Shown: one piece after another, positions 51,274 to 60,839 of the stretch
Position numbering within the stretch: position 1 is the stretch's first letter
How the letters are laid out: each line of letters begins with the position of its first letter
Source of the DNA: JBFWVD01 sp050246915
GTDB taxonomy: Bacteria; Actinomycetota; Acidimicrobiia; Acidimicrobiales; Ilumatobacteraceae
Direction: 5' to 3'
DNA: 64,000 nucleotides
Assembly: GCA_050246915.1 (NCBI GenBank)
Contig: JBFWVD010000005.1
Location: 62,001 to 126,000, forward strand
Notes under the pieces: generated by a model
What the model saw: only the letters and a program-made list of their open reading frames with translations
Databases searched by the model: none
Told to the model about the DNA's origin: nothing
Program-made: the position numbers and the translations under genes

Positions 51274-53904
51274 TCAGCCCCGCTGGCCGCCGGGATCGCT
51301 CGGTGGCTCCGGCGGCTGCAATGGCCAGTCGTGTGACGGTCCCTCGAGCGTGCTCGGCTCTTGCCGGTCGCTGCGTTCGTCGATCGGTCGCTGCGACGTA
51401 GAAGGCTCCTCGACCATCGGCGCGAAGTCGTCAATATGGGTTGACGGGGCGATATCGGTGACGGGGATCTCGCCGGTTGGAAGCCACCGACCGTCGGTGT
51501 CAGGCGCCCGGTCCGGCGGCGATGACCAAGGATCTGGCCTCGAGGCCCAGGTGTCGCTGGTGAGCCAGGAGTCGTCGGAGACCATGGTGCCGTTGCGGGG
51601 GGTCCACGCCGCCGGCACTCGTGGCAGGGCGATCGCCGGCGGTGTCAACGGGACGCGCATCGGCGTTCGCCGTCGATCCGCCAGAGAGATCGTGATCGCC
51701 GCGGCGATGCCGAGCACACTGGCCGCCGTGCCGACGATGTCGGCCGACGTACGGCCGTACTGCAGCCGAACGCTGCTGCTGGTGGGCACCACGATCATGA
51801 GGTTGGGTGTGACCCGATACGGCCCGTCGGCACCGTCGGCGTTCCAGTTCGGGAAGTAGTTGATCTTCACCAACACCGGCTTTCCGACCTGATCGACATC
51901 GAAGCTGATCGAATCCTCGGTGGACACGATGTTGCTCACCACCGCCGGGCTGTCGATCACCATGTTGGGAACCGGATCACCCCGACGGATGCGCGGCCAG
52001 TTCGCCGGGCCATCGGTGGCGGCGTAGTAACGATGATCGTTGAGGAGATCCCACGTGGCCAGGCCGGTGTCGCGCCAGCGCTCCCAGGTGGACCCGGAAC
52101 CCGGCTCGACATATGGCATGCGGTCGATGCCCACCACCAGGTCGCTGCCCGAGAGTTCGTAGACCACCCAGGGATCGGAGGTGGCGACACGGGTCAGCTC
52201 ACTGCGTTGGTCGGCCTGGGCGATGGCCTCTGGGGACAGCGCCATGTAGTACTTGATCCCATACAGCTGCATGTGTTCGATGCCATGGGTGAGATCGAGC
52301 GATCGATAGACGCTCGGATCGGGGAACGTCACCGGGTTCGATGGCTTCTGCGTGACCTCCGCGGCCATGAGGAAGTGGAAGGGGGTGGTCGGCGATGACT
52401 CGAAGTACAGGCCTTCCATCGAGTCGATGCAGCCATCGGTCCAATACGGCAGCAGCATCATCGACAGCGGTGTGCCGTAGCCGCCGAGGCGGTCCGAGTC
52501 GTACTCCCACATGGCGCGTCCGCAACCTCGCTTGACGCCGAGGTCGGCCATGGTGTCGTTGATGGCCTTGTACTCGGGCCACTGTGATCGGCGTTCATAG
52601 CCGCGATAGTTCTGCTCGATCCATGGGGCGAGGTAGCTGGTCTTGGCCGACAGGCCGAACCAATGCTCGCTGTCGCCGGAGTTGTTCGTGCGCCCCGTGA
52701 GGCCGAGGGCACCCATCGGGAGGCCGACGTAGATGATGCAGATGATGCCGGCGATGGTCGGGGTGAGAGCGGCAACGAGCTTGGGTCGGTTCCAGCGGGT
52801 TGCAACGGTGATCTGATGCACCAGCTCGACCGCTCCGATGGCGGCCATGAGGTAGATGCCGAGCCAGGCGAACTGCACCATGCGGGCATTCCACAGTCGT
52901 TCGCTGTGTCCGTCATCGGTGGCTGGGAGGAAGCGGAACACCAGTCCCATCACGATGGTCCACAACAAGATGGCCAGCAACGCACGTTGACGGTCCCGCA
53001 GCAGCTTCACGACGGCCAGTACGGCAAGCATCAACGCCCACACCATGCGAGGTGCGAGGAGTTGATGCCAGTAGTCGGTGAGCTTCATCCACCCCATGTC
53101 GATGGTGTGATGACGGTTCACCACGAACGGCACGGTCCAAAAGCCACTGATGGCGAGGGCGACGACCGGGGCGGGCCACACGTACTTCAAGCCCGTGAGG
53201 TTCCGATACGAGTACACCGCGATCACCACGATCGTCGCGGCAACTGCGAAGAAGCCGACGAGCAGATGACTGAGCACGGTGAGGGCGAGCACCACCGCCG
53301 TGATGGCCCGGCCTCGTTGCTCGCTGCAGGCTCGGATGAGCAGACCGATGTAGAGCAGGCAGAGCGACAGGGCCACGGAGAAGTTGAACTCGCCGGCCAT
53401 CGTCGAGGCGATGTTGCCGCCGTAGATGCTGAAGCCCCGGTCGAACAGGAAGGGCAGCGTCCCGATGGCGAGCATCGCCGGGAGGGGATGGGGAAGCCTG
53501 GCGAGGCGGCCCATCGCCCAGGCGGCCAGTGGCAGCGTGAGCAGCCCGGACACGCTGACCAGCTTGAACGCCACGTTGTAGGGGAGCAGCACATCGAGGA
53601 TGACGATGAGCAGCGGCGGGATGACCATGTAGAACTCGTACAGCGGGAACCCCGCGTACCACGACGGCGCCCAACCCGACAGGCGCCAGTTGGGCAGGAG
53701 ATGATCTCTGAGATAGGCCGGTGCCCACACGTGGGCGCCCATGTCGCCCCCGGTCGGGGTGGTGTCGTCGAACAGCAGCGACGGGTGCAGAACCCGGAGC
53801 ATCAGCAACGTGCAGGCAGCGAGCACGCCGACGTTGACCACGGCGTCGGCGTGCTTGCGCACCCAGATGAGCGCGGAATCGGTTTCTCCCACGACGTTCG
53901 TCAT
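51274..53904 (-). CDS. Large polytopic membrane protein (GT-C/PTPS-related type), paralogue B
   Basis: 876 aa, clearly homologous along its length to paralogue A: TPTGGDMGAHVWAPAYLRDH, SWYAGFPLYEFYMVIPPLLI, FLFDRGFSIYGGNIASTMAG and IEHMQLYGIKYYMALSPEAI, ending DVDQVGKPVLVKINYFPNWN. It carries an extra 110-residue hydrophilic, Pro/Asp/Ser-rich C-terminal tail that A lacks. Its stop abuts the stop of A (TGA|TCA at 51271-51276), so the genes converge with no spacer. Probably both act on the same lipid-linked or surface glycan pathway, perhaps decorating the Tad proteins. That is inferred from proximity. Confidence 0.75.
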   Translation of the reverse strand: MTNVVGETDSALIWVRKHADAVVNVGVLAACTLLMLRVLHPSLLFDDTTPTGGDMGAHVWAPAYLRDHLLPNWRLSGWAPSWYAGFPLYEFYMVIPPLLIVILDVLLPYNVAFKLVSVSGLLTLPLAAWAMGRLARLPHPLPAMLAIGTLPFLFDRGFSIYGGNIASTMAGEFNFSVALSLCLLYIGLLIRACSEQRGRAITAVVLALTVLSHLLVGFFAVAATIVVIAVYSYRNLTGLKYVWPAPVVALAISGFWTVPFVVNRHHTIDMGWMKLTDYWHQLLAPRMVWALMLAVLAVVKLLRDRQRALLAILLWTIVMGLVFRFLPATDDGHSERLWNARMVQFAWLGIYLMAAIGAVELVHQITVATRWNRPKLVAALTPTIAGIICIIYVGLPMGALGLTGRTNNSGDSEHWFGLSAKTSYLAPWIEQNYRGYERRSQWPEYKAINDTMADLGVKRGCGRAMWEYDSDRLGGYGTPLSMMLLPYWTDGCIDSMEGLYFESSPTTPFHFLMAAEVTQKPSNPVTFPDPSVYRSLDLTHGIEHMQLYGIKYYMALSPEAIAQADQRSELTRVATSDPWVVYELSGSDLVVGIDRMPYVEPGSGSTWERWRDTGLATWDLLNDHRYYAATDGPANWPRIRRGDPVPNMVIDSPAVVSNIVSTEDSISFDVDQVGKPVLVKINYFPNWNADGADGPYRVTPNLMIVVPTSSSVRLQYGRTSADIVGTAASVLGIAAAITISLADRRRTPMRVPLTPPAIALPRVPAAWTPRNGTMVSDDSWLTSDTWASRPDPWSSPPDRAPDTDGRWLPTGEIPVTDIAPSTHIDDFAPMVEEPSTSQRPIDERSDRQEPSTLEGPSHDWPLQPPEPPSDPGGQRG

Positions 53905-53984
53905 GCAGTCTCCGTCGGTAGATCGGGTGTCAGATCAGGCGTCGGCGGTGTCGGCGGGCGAGCCGACGCCTATCTTGTTCCGTT

Positions 53985-55223
53985 GTGGCTGGCTTCGTGG
54001 ACGAGTGTGGACTGAATGTGCGTGGCGGGGACGGCGGTGCCGGCTGTGTCTCGACGCGTCGTGAAGCGCATGTTGCCATGGGCGGGCCCGATGGCGGGGA
54101 CGGGGGCAAGGGCGGTGATGTGTGGCTGGTGGCAGATCACAATGTCGCGTCACTGCTCGCCTACGCCAACCATCCGCATCGCCGTGGCACCGATGGCAAG
54201 CACGGAACCTCCAAGACCATGCACGGTTCTCGCGGCACCGATCTCGTCGCCAAGGTGCCCGTTGGCACAACCGTACGCGATCTCTATACCGGTGAGATCC
54301 TCGCCGACCTGACGCGTCACGGAGATCGGTGGCTCGCAGCCGCCGGCGGGCGCGGCGGCAAGGGCAATGCACGTTTCCTCTCCAACCGGCTGCGCGCGCC
54401 ATCGTTCGCCGAGCAGGGCGAGCCGGGCGAGGAGCGATGGCTGAAACTCGAATTGCGCCTGATGGCCGACGTGGCATTGGTGGGCTTCCCCAATGCGGGC
54501 AAGAGCACCTTCATCAGCCGCATCTCGGCGGCCAAGCCGAAGATCGCCGACTATCCCTTCACCACGCTCGAACCGCACCTCGGCGTCGTGCGGGTCGATG
54601 ACGAGTTCGAGATGGTCGTGGCCGACATCCCCGGTCTCATCGAAGGGGCGAGCGAGGGCAAAGGTCTCGGTCATCAGTTCCTCCGCCACATCGAACGAGC
54701 GCGAGCGTTGTGCGTCCTTGTCGATCTGGCCGCCGCCGACGGCACCTCGCCCGAGGATCAAGAGGCGGTGCTGTTGCACGAGCTCGGTGCGTATCGGCCC
54801 GAGTTGCTGGAGCGGCCACGCGTGGTCATCGGCTCCAAATCCGACGTTGCCGAAGCGACCTTCGACGGGCTGTGCATGAGCGCCGTCACCGGCGAAGGCC
54901 TCAAGCCGGTGGTCAGCGCTCTGGCCAAGGTCGTGGCCGAGACCCGAAATGCAGAGCCGACGGGCGAGGGATTCGTGCTGCACCGCCCGGTGGCCGACGG
55001 CATCCGAGTCGAAAAGGAAGGCGACGGCATCTTCCGCGTCATCGGTCGATCGGCGGAGCGGGCCGTGGCCCTCAGCGATCTCACCAACCCCGAGGCACTC
55101 GCCTATGCCGACGGCCGTTTGCGCAAGCTCGGCGTCGGCAAGGCCCTGGCCAAGGCCGGGGCACGCGACGGCGATGAGGTGCGAGTGGGAGCGTTCACGT
55201 TCTCCTACGAGCCCGAGCACTGA
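53985..55223 (+). CDS. obg: Obg-family GTPase (ribosome assembly / stress)
   Basis: 412 aa. Glycine-rich Obg domain (residues 2-158: GGDGGAGCVSTRREAHVAMG, GGDGGKGGDVWL), G domain from about 160 (G1 FPNAGKST; DIPGLIEGASEGKGLGHQFL, with G3 at its start; then a G4-like region IGSKSD), and a C-terminal OCT domain of about 80 residues (FRVIGRSAERAVALSDLTNP). It binds GTP and the large ribosomal subunit. GTG start at 53985. proB follows after one base. In other genomes this gene sits right after rpmA. Confidence 0.96.
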   Translation: MAGFVDECGLNVRGGDGGAGCVSTRREAHVAMGGPDGGDGGKGGDVWLVADHNVASLLAYANHPHRRGTDGKHGTSKTMHGSRGTDLVAKVPVGTTVRDLYTGEILADLTRHGDRWLAAAGGRGGKGNARFLSNRLRAPSFAEQGEPGEERWLKLELRLMADVALVGFPNAGKSTFISRISAAKPKIADYPFTTLEPHLGVVRVDDEFEMVVADIPGLIEGASEGKGLGHQFLRHIERARALCVLVDLAAADGTSPEDQEAVLLHELGAYRPELLERPRVVIGSKSDVAEATFDGLCMSAVTGEGLKPVVSALAKVVAETRNAEPTGEGFVLHRPVADGIRVEKEGDGIFRVIGRSAERAVALSDLTNPEALAYADGRLRKLGVGKALAKAGARDGDEVRVGAFTFSYEPEH

Positions 55224-55224
55224 A

Positions 55225-56361
55225 ATGTCGTCGATCACGGGGACTGGGCAGGTTGCCGGGTCGCGCGACGCTGTCGAATTGGTCGTGGTCAAGATCGGCA
55301 GCTCCTCGCTGACCGACGACACCGGTGCGATTCGCGTCGAGGCCATCACCAAGCTGTGCGACGAGGCTGCTGCGTTGCGTGCCGCCGGCCATCAGGTGTG
55401 CGTCGTGTCGAGTGGCGCTGTGGCATCGGGGGTCGCGGCGTTGGGCCTGGCGCAACGGCCCTCGGACATGGGCACCTTGCAGGCGTTGTCCGCCGTGGGT
55501 CAGAGCCGGCTGATGGCGGTCTACAACGAGGCACTCGCGGCACACGGTCTCATCGGCGCGCAGGTGTTGCTCGTGCCCAACGATTTCTTCGACCGGCGTC
55601 AGTACTTGCACGCGCGAGCCACGTTGCTTCGACTGCTGGAACTCGGCACCGTGCCGATCATCAACGAGAACGACGCCATCGCCAACGACGAGTTGCGCTT
55701 CGGGGACAACGATCGGCTTGCCGCGTTGGTGGCCCAGGCATTGGGCGCTGACCGCCTCGTGCTGCTCACTGACACTCCGGGTCTCTACACCGCCGATCCG
55801 CGAACTGATCCGACCGCGCGGTTGGTGGAGTTCGTCGACGAGCCCGACGACCTCGACGTCGATGTCGGAGGAGCGGGCAGCGATCGGGGCAGCGGTGGCA
55901 TGGCATCGAAGCTCGCGGCGGCCCGCATGGCCAGCTGGTCGGGCGTGACCGCGGTGATCGCCAAGGCCCAGCGGCCCGATGTTCTGGCCGAGGCGGTGGC
56001 TTCGGTTCGTGGCGTGGGCACCATCTTCGCCCCGCACAACCGGCGGCTCAGCGCCCGCAAGTTGTGGATCGCTTTCGCGTTGGCTCCGGCCGGTGCAATT
56101 GTGGTTGACAACGGAGCTCGTGCCGCAGTGGAGTCACAGGGACGGTCTTTGCTGGCCGCCGGTGTGCGCGAGGTGCGTGGCGAGTTCGACGAAGGCGATG
56201 CGGTCGACGTGGTCGACGAGGCCGGTGTGCGCTTCGCCCGAGGCCTGGCGTCAGCGGCGGCAGGCACGCTGCGCGGGTGCGTCGGGCGGCGCACCGCCGA
56301 CCTGCCACCCGGGGCGCCGCCCGAGGTGCTCCATCGCGACGACCTCGTCCTCCTCACCTGA
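55225..56361 (+). CDS. proB: Glutamate 5-kinase
   Basis: 378 aa. Amino-acid kinase domain (about 15-270): VVVKIGSSSLTDD, VVSSGAVASGVAALGL, IINENDAIANDELRFGDNDR, LVLLTDTPGLYTADPR and GGMASKLAAARMASW. A PUA domain follows (about 285-370: GAIVVDNGARAAVESQGRSL). It phosphorylates glutamate in the first step of proline synthesis and is usually inhibited by proline. The ATG is one base after the obg stop, the conserved obg-proB order. proA is not next to it. A four-hairpin region follows. Confidence 0.96.
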   Translation: MSSITGTGQVAGSRDAVELVVVKIGSSSLTDDTGAIRVEAITKLCDEAAALRAAGHQVCVVSSGAVASGVAALGLAQRPSDMGTLQALSAVGQSRLMAVYNEALAAHGLIGAQVLLVPNDFFDRRQYLHARATLLRLLELGTVPIINENDAIANDELRFGDNDRLAALVAQALGADRLVLLTDTPGLYTADPRTDPTARLVEFVDEPDDLDVDVGGAGSDRGSGGMASKLAAARMASWSGVTAVIAKAQRPDVLAEAVASVRGVGTIFAPHNRRLSARKLWIAFALAPAGAIVVDNGARAAVESQGRSLLAAGVREVRGEFDEGDAVDVVDEAGVRFARGLASAAAGTLRGCVGRRTADLPPGAPPEVLHRDDLVLLT

Positions 56362-56363
56362 CA

Positions 56364-56501
56364 CCAGACTGGCGCCGGCGCCAGTCTGGAGTCTCTGGAC
56401 ACGCATTGTGTACGGAAACTCCAGAGTTCGGGGGGGGTACGCGCCACTGTGGCGCCCATGCCACAGTGGAGTCAGATTGCGGAAATTCCATAATCTGACT
56501 C
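56364..56501. repeat. Cluster of four successive palindromes downstream of proB
   Basis: Four hairpins lie within 138 bp. (1) 56364-56389, a perfect 26-bp palindrome with 13-nt arms beginning CCAGACTGGCGCC. (2) 56393-56426, CTCTGGA/TCCAGAG around a loop that itself has ACAC/GTGT. (3) 56444-56469, a 10-bp stem CCACTGTGGC with a 6-nt loop. (4) 56469-56501, a 10-bp stem GAGTCAGATT with a 13-nt loop containing GGAAATTCC. All share a TCTGG/CAGA-like core. The first may end proB transcription. The rest is unexplained: perhaps a structured RNA, tandem terminators or a DNA-binding array. Confidence 0.75.
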
Positions 56502-56624
56502 CCAAGTTCGGCTGAGGGCCGGCTGCGTCGCGGGACCGCCGGCCTCAGCGCCGGGTTTCAGTGCCGGTACATTCCCGGATGTTGCGCTGCGTGCCGCGGC
56601 GCCGAGCCGATCCGGGGGCGAACG

Positions 56625-58190
56625 ATGCGATCGAGACGTTGGCGTGAAGCTGCTTTGATCGCGCTCGTAGCGGCGACTTCCTTCGTTGCGAGTGCGGGCC
56701 CGGCCGCGGCATCGGTGAGTGTCGTCCGGGGGCTTTGGCTCCCAACAGGTTGGGCCGATCTCGAGTCGACTCCGTCGGGCGATGGCTACTGGGTCCTCGC
56801 CGCCAGCGGCGCAGTGCAGGGGTTCGGAGACGCGACGAGCCTCGGTGGCACGGGGACATTGCTCGGCGGAGAGGTCGCAGTGTCGATGTCCGCCACGACC
56901 ACCGGCAATGGGTATTGGGTGTTCACCGACCGGGGTCGGGTGATAGCGCGTGGTGACGCTGTCTCATACGGCGACGCGTCGGCCCTTGCGCTGGTCGGAC
57001 CGATCCGGGATTCGATCGCGACGGCATCCGGACGGGGCTACTTCATGGTCGCGTCGGATGGCGGCGTGTTCACCTTCGGCGACGCTCGCTTCAGCGGGTC
57101 GATGGGTGCGACGCCCTTGAACGCGCCGGTTGAATCGTTGGTGCCCGATCCCGATGGCTCGGGATACTGGCTCGTCGCCTCTGACGGTGGCGTCTTCGCG
57201 TTCGACGCGGTGTTCCATGGCTCGATGGCGTCTGTGGCTCTCAACTCTCCCGTAGAGGGCATGGTCCCGTTCGGTGATGGTTATGTGCTGGTGGGGAGCG
57301 ACGGCGGCGCGTTTGTGTTCTCCGATCGTCCGTTCTTCGGGAGTCTGGGTTCTTCTCCACCGGCGAGCCCTGTTGTTGCGATCACAGCGCGGCCTCAAGG
57401 TGATGGATATCGAATGCTGACGCAATCTGGGCAGGTGTTCGGATTCGGAGGGGCGAGCGACCTTGGTTCCCCTGCCGTGCCGGGTCCCGAGTGCAGGAGG
57501 ACATTGATCTTGTTCCGTCCGGCACTCACCCGGCTCGACACCGAGACGGGTGTGGTGGCCAGCGGCGTGAGCAATGGCCCAGAACGTTGCGGGCGGACCC
57601 ACGGTTTCGAACCGGCGGTTAAGGTCGTCGACCCATCGGGCGCGCCGGCAGCTCGCACGCACGATGGATCGTTCTTCTGGTATCGAACAACGATCGGCTC
57701 GACCAACGAGATCCACGTGGTCGATCCCGTTGATCGCCGCGACCGCATCGTCGGCCACGTCTCGAGTGAGGATCGCATCGGCGGGATCGATCTTGCCACC
57801 GGGCGCATGCTCGTGCACTCGCGTGGTGCCGTACAAGAGATCGACTTGGCAACCGGCGCCGTTGGCAGGCGAGTCGCCTTGCCCGTTGCTGGCCTATTGG
57901 TGACGTTCACCGACTGGTCCGCCGACTCGCGGTTCGTGGGCCTGACCTACACCGATCAAGCCAAAGGCGCGGGCTTCAGTGGTGCAGTCGTCGTGGTCGA
58001 TCTGCTCGAGGCGTCGTTGACGATGGCGAGCAACCCGAGTTGGCGCCAGGCGCTGTATCCGCCGGATGTCTTCGTGCTCGCAAACGGGAACGTCGCTGTG
58101 GTGATGTTCGGCAGTCCCATCGTTGATATCGGCACATTGACTGGGCAGCCGATCCGCACACTCGACCTGGCGGGTGGAGCATCCTCGTAG
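56625..58190 (+). CDS. Secreted repeat protein ('GYWLVASDGGVF' type), probable beta-propeller
   Basis: 521 aa. Signal peptide 1-30 (EAALIALVAATSFVASAGPA). Residues about 40-290 hold five to six repeats of about 45 residues with the core GYW(V/L)xAxxGxVxxFGDAxxxGS (for example SGYWLVASDGGVFAFDAVFH and GRGYFMVASDGGVFTFGDAR). Such repeats are abundant in secreted proteins of Acidimicrobiia, where they usually accompany enzymes. Residues 300-521 form a second region resembling WD/PQQ-like repeats (NEIHVVDPVDRRDRIVGHVS, AVQEIDLATGAVGRRVALP). Likely two propellers. Ligand and function unknown. Confidence 0.75.
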   Translation: MRSRRWREAALIALVAATSFVASAGPAAASVSVVRGLWLPTGWADLESTPSGDGYWVLAASGAVQGFGDATSLGGTGTLLGGEVAVSMSATTTGNGYWVFTDRGRVIARGDAVSYGDASALALVGPIRDSIATASGRGYFMVASDGGVFTFGDARFSGSMGATPLNAPVESLVPDPDGSGYWLVASDGGVFAFDAVFHGSMASVALNSPVEGMVPFGDGYVLVGSDGGAFVFSDRPFFGSLGSSPPASPVVAITARPQGDGYRMLTQSGQVFGFGGASDLGSPAVPGPECRRTLILFRPALTRLDTETGVVASGVSNGPERCGRTHGFEPAVKVVDPSGAPAARTHDGSFFWYRTTIGSTNEIHVVDPVDRRDRIVGHVSSEDRIGGIDLATGRMLVHSRGAVQEIDLATGAVGRRVALPVAGLLVTFTDWSADSRFVGLTYTDQAKGAGFSGAVVVVDLLEASLTMASNPSWRQALYPPDVFVLANGNVAVVMFGSPIVDIGTLTGQPIRTLDLAGGASS

Positions 58191-58218
58191 TTCGCCTCTG
58201 CCCGGCCGCGATTGCCCC

Positions 58219-59808
58219 TCAGAAGGATCGGTCGTCGACCGCAGCACGATGGCGCGACAGAGCGATCATGCCTTTGGCGACCGGATGACTGAACACGACT
58301 GCGGCGAAGTACACGATCGCCCCGACGACCACGCCGACGATCGTCTTGGTCCACGCTCCGGACAGTTGTGAGGTGAGGCTCACGATCACCAGAGCCATCA
58401 CCGCGGCGGACACGATGTAACGCAGCAACGTCACTGGCAGCGTGAGTCCGCCGAGTCGACCGACGCGCTGTACCAATACCGCATAGGCCAGAGCGGCGGA
58501 CGCGAGGTACGCGATCCCGTATGACGCGGCGAGTCCGATCGCTCCCCAACGCTCCACGAACGCGACAGCCAAGATCACGTTCACCGCGTTCTCGCCGACG
58601 TTCAAGATGAACGGCGTCTTGGCATCGCGCATCGCGTAGAACCCGCGCAGGACGAACAGGTACACCGAGAACCCGAACAGTCCTGCGGCGAATGCGATGA
58701 GCACCTTGCCGGTGAGGAGGGCGTCATCGGCGCTGAACTCACCACGGCGGAACATGATCGACACCAACGGTTTGCCGAGCGTCATAAAGCCGACCGAGGC
58801 GGGGATCACCAACAGCGCGAGGGCGCGCATGCCGAGGTTCATCTGCGAGCGGAACCTGGCGAAGTTCCCATGGTGGGCGCTCGAGGCCAGTTCGGGAGCG
58901 AAGGTCGTCATGAGGCTCACCGCCAACAGCCCATGGGGCAACACGAACAACGTGAAGGCGTAGGTGTACGCGGTGTAGTCACCTTCGTTGCGGTTGGCGA
59001 GGATGGTGATGATGGACCACGCCACCTGGTTGGCGGCGACGTAGCCGAGCGTCCAACCCGACATGGTCACCACACGTTTCACGGCGGGGTGTCGGAAATC
59101 GGGATTCCATCGGATGGTCACCCCCGATCGGCTCAGCGCCGGCAGCAAAGCGATGGCGGTGACGGCGACTCCTGCGGTGGTGCCCAAGCCGAGGAGCCAC
59201 ACGATCGAACTCGATCCGGCGGCATTGGTGATGTCGAGCGGTCCGGAGATGAGCGTGGGGGCGGACAGCACCACAGCGATGACGATCAGGTTGTTGAACA
59301 CCGGGGTGAAGGCCGGCGCCATGAACCGCCGTCGGGCATTGAGCAACGATGTGGCCAGCGCCGTCATCCCGTAGAAGAAGATCTGGGGGAGGAACAACCG
59401 CGACAGCCGAGTGCCTACCTCCCGCATCTGAGTGACGTCACCTTCCACCTGCAGCGTGAGCAGTCGGATGATGAGCGGGGCGCACAACACCGCGGCGATC
59501 GTGACGGCCAAGAGCACGATGAGCGCCACCGAGATGATGGCGTCGGTGCCCTCGGAGTCCTCGTCCTCGTGCTGTTGGACGAACATCGGCACCAGCGACG
59601 CCGTCAGCACCCCACCGAGCAGCAGCTCGTACACCACGTTGGGGGTGTTGTTGGCCATGTTGTAGGTGTCGGACAGACGCTGCTTGCCGATGGCGGATGC
59701 GAGCGCCAGTACCCGGACGAGGCCGGTGATGCGGCTGAGGCCGGTACCGAGCGCCACAGCTGCGTTCGAGCGGAGCATGGCCTTCGCCCGGTCGTCGCTC
59801 GCGCTCAC
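58219..59808 (-). CDS. murJ: Lipid II flippase MurJ (MviN)
   Basis: About 529 aa with 14 membrane helices. MurJ features: AVALGTGLSRITGLVRVLAL, AYNMANNTPNVVYELLLGGV-type motif (SDTYNMANNTPNVVYELLLG), GVLTASLVPMFVQQ, LFLPQIFFYGMTALATSLLN and FVLPHGLLAVSLMTTFAPEL. It moves lipid-linked peptidoglycan precursor across the membrane, serving the same wall pathway as the mre operon. GTG at 59808 is chosen as start, with ATG at 59778 as the alternative; the open frame beyond is Arg/Pro-rich and unlikely. It is divergent from the MoxR gene. Confidence 0.9.
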   Translation of the reverse strand: MSASDDRAKAMLRSNAAVALGTGLSRITGLVRVLALASAIGKQRLSDTYNMANNTPNVVYELLLGGVLTASLVPMFVQQHEDEDSEGTDAIISVALIVLLAVTIAAVLCAPLIIRLLTLQVEGDVTQMREVGTRLSRLFLPQIFFYGMTALATSLLNARRRFMAPAFTPVFNNLIVIAVVLSAPTLISGPLDITNAAGSSSIVWLLGLGTTAGVAVTAIALLPALSRSGVTIRWNPDFRHPAVKRVVTMSGWTLGYVAANQVAWSIITILANRNEGDYTAYTYAFTLFVLPHGLLAVSLMTTFAPELASSAHHGNFARFRSQMNLGMRALALLVIPASVGFMTLGKPLVSIMFRRGEFSADDALLTGKVLIAFAAGLFGFSVYLFVLRGFYAMRDAKTPFILNVGENAVNVILAVAFVERWGAIGLAASYGIAYLASAALAYAVLVQRVGRLGGLTLPVTLLRYIVSAAVMALVIVSLTSQLSGAWTKTIVGVVVGAIVYFAAVVFSHPVAKGMIALSRHRAAVDDRSF

Positions 59809-59978
59809 GATCGGTGAGCCTACGGTGCGGGTCGGTGACGGCCGGGGCAATCGCCGTGGCTCCCGCCGCGTGCCACGCCCCGACGCGGCCGGGGGATGTG
59901 TGGGGATCGGTGACTGGCGACCTGTACGGCGTAGGAACTGGTTGCAGATCTGGTTGCGCCGCCCGTTACGGTGGTCAC

Positions 59979-60839
59979 ATGACACATCGCTTCGAGACCG
60001 TGCCCGCCGTCCGCGAGGGACTGCGTGACGTCAATTATCTGGCCGACGAGGGCATTGCCGGAGTGGTGTTCCTGGCCGATCGCCTCGGCAAGCCGATCCT
60101 CGTGGAGGGTCCCGCGGGCACCGGCAAGACCCAGCTCGCCAAGAGCGTCGCCGAGATGACCGGCGCACGCCTGATCCGACTCCAGTGCTACGAGGGGCTC
60201 GACGAGTCCCGGGCGTTGTACGAGTGGAACTACAAGAAGCAGTTGTTGCGCATCCAGGCCGACCGCAACAGCGACTCATGGAGTGAGGTGCACGACGACA
60301 TCTTCTCCGAGGAGTTCCTGCTCGCTCGCCCGTTGCTCGAGGCGATCCGCGCCGAGGACCCCGTCGTGCTGCTCATCGACGAAGTCGATCGCGTCGAGGT
60401 CGAGACCGAGGCGTTGCTGCTCGAGATCTTGTCCGAATACCAGGTGTCCATCCCCGAGCTCGGCACGGTCACCGCCAAGCAGATCCCGCTCGTGTTCCTC
60501 ACCTCCAACAACACCCGTGAGCTGTCCGAAGCGCTCAAGCGTCGTTGCCTCTTCCTCCACGTCGACTATCCGACGATGGAGCGCGAGAAGGAGATCGTGC
60601 TGGCCAAGGTCGAGGGCATCACCGAGCACCTCGCCGATCAGGTCGCCCGCATCGTGCGCTCGTTGCGCCAGCTGGATCTGAAGAAGAGCCCGAGCGTTTC
60701 CGAGACCCTCGATTGGGCGCGCACGTTGGTGTTGCTCGGCCTCGACTCGATCGACGCACAGCAGGCGAAAGAGACATTGCACGTCCTGCTCAAGTACCAG
60801 ACCGACATCACCAAGGCCGCGAAAGAACTTTCGGCCTGA
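59979..60839 (+). CDS. MoxR-family AAA+ ATPase
   Basis: 286 aa. Walker A GPAGTGKTQ at about 44-52, Walker B VVLLIDEVDRVEVE, sensor 1 FLTSNNTRELSEALKRRC with the arginine finger. LIRLQCYEGLDESRALYEWN is the MoxR-type insert. MoxR ATPases work with VWA proteins to mature or remodel metal enzymes. Close relatives (CoxD) act on CO dehydrogenase-type molybdenum enzymes, but the client here is not known. The VWA gene overlaps its stop (TGATG), so the two proteins form a complex. Confidence 0.9.
   Translation: MTHRFETVPAVREGLRDVNYLADEGIAGVVFLADRLGKPILVEGPAGTGKTQLAKSVAEMTGARLIRLQCYEGLDESRALYEWNYKKQLLRIQADRNSDSWSEVHDDIFSEEFLLARPLLEAIRAEDPVVLLIDEVDRVEVETEALLLEILSEYQVSIPELGTVTAKQIPLVFLTSNNTRELSEALKRRCLFLHVDYPTMEREKEIVLAKVEGITEHLADQVARIVRSLRQLDLKKSPSVSETLDWARTLVLLGLDSIDAQQAKETLHVLLKYQTDITKAAKELSA

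Noticed and set aside
56364..56501. Hairpin cluster as an integron attC array
   Set aside because: The stems are too short and close, no cassette genes lie between them, and no integron integrase is in the window.
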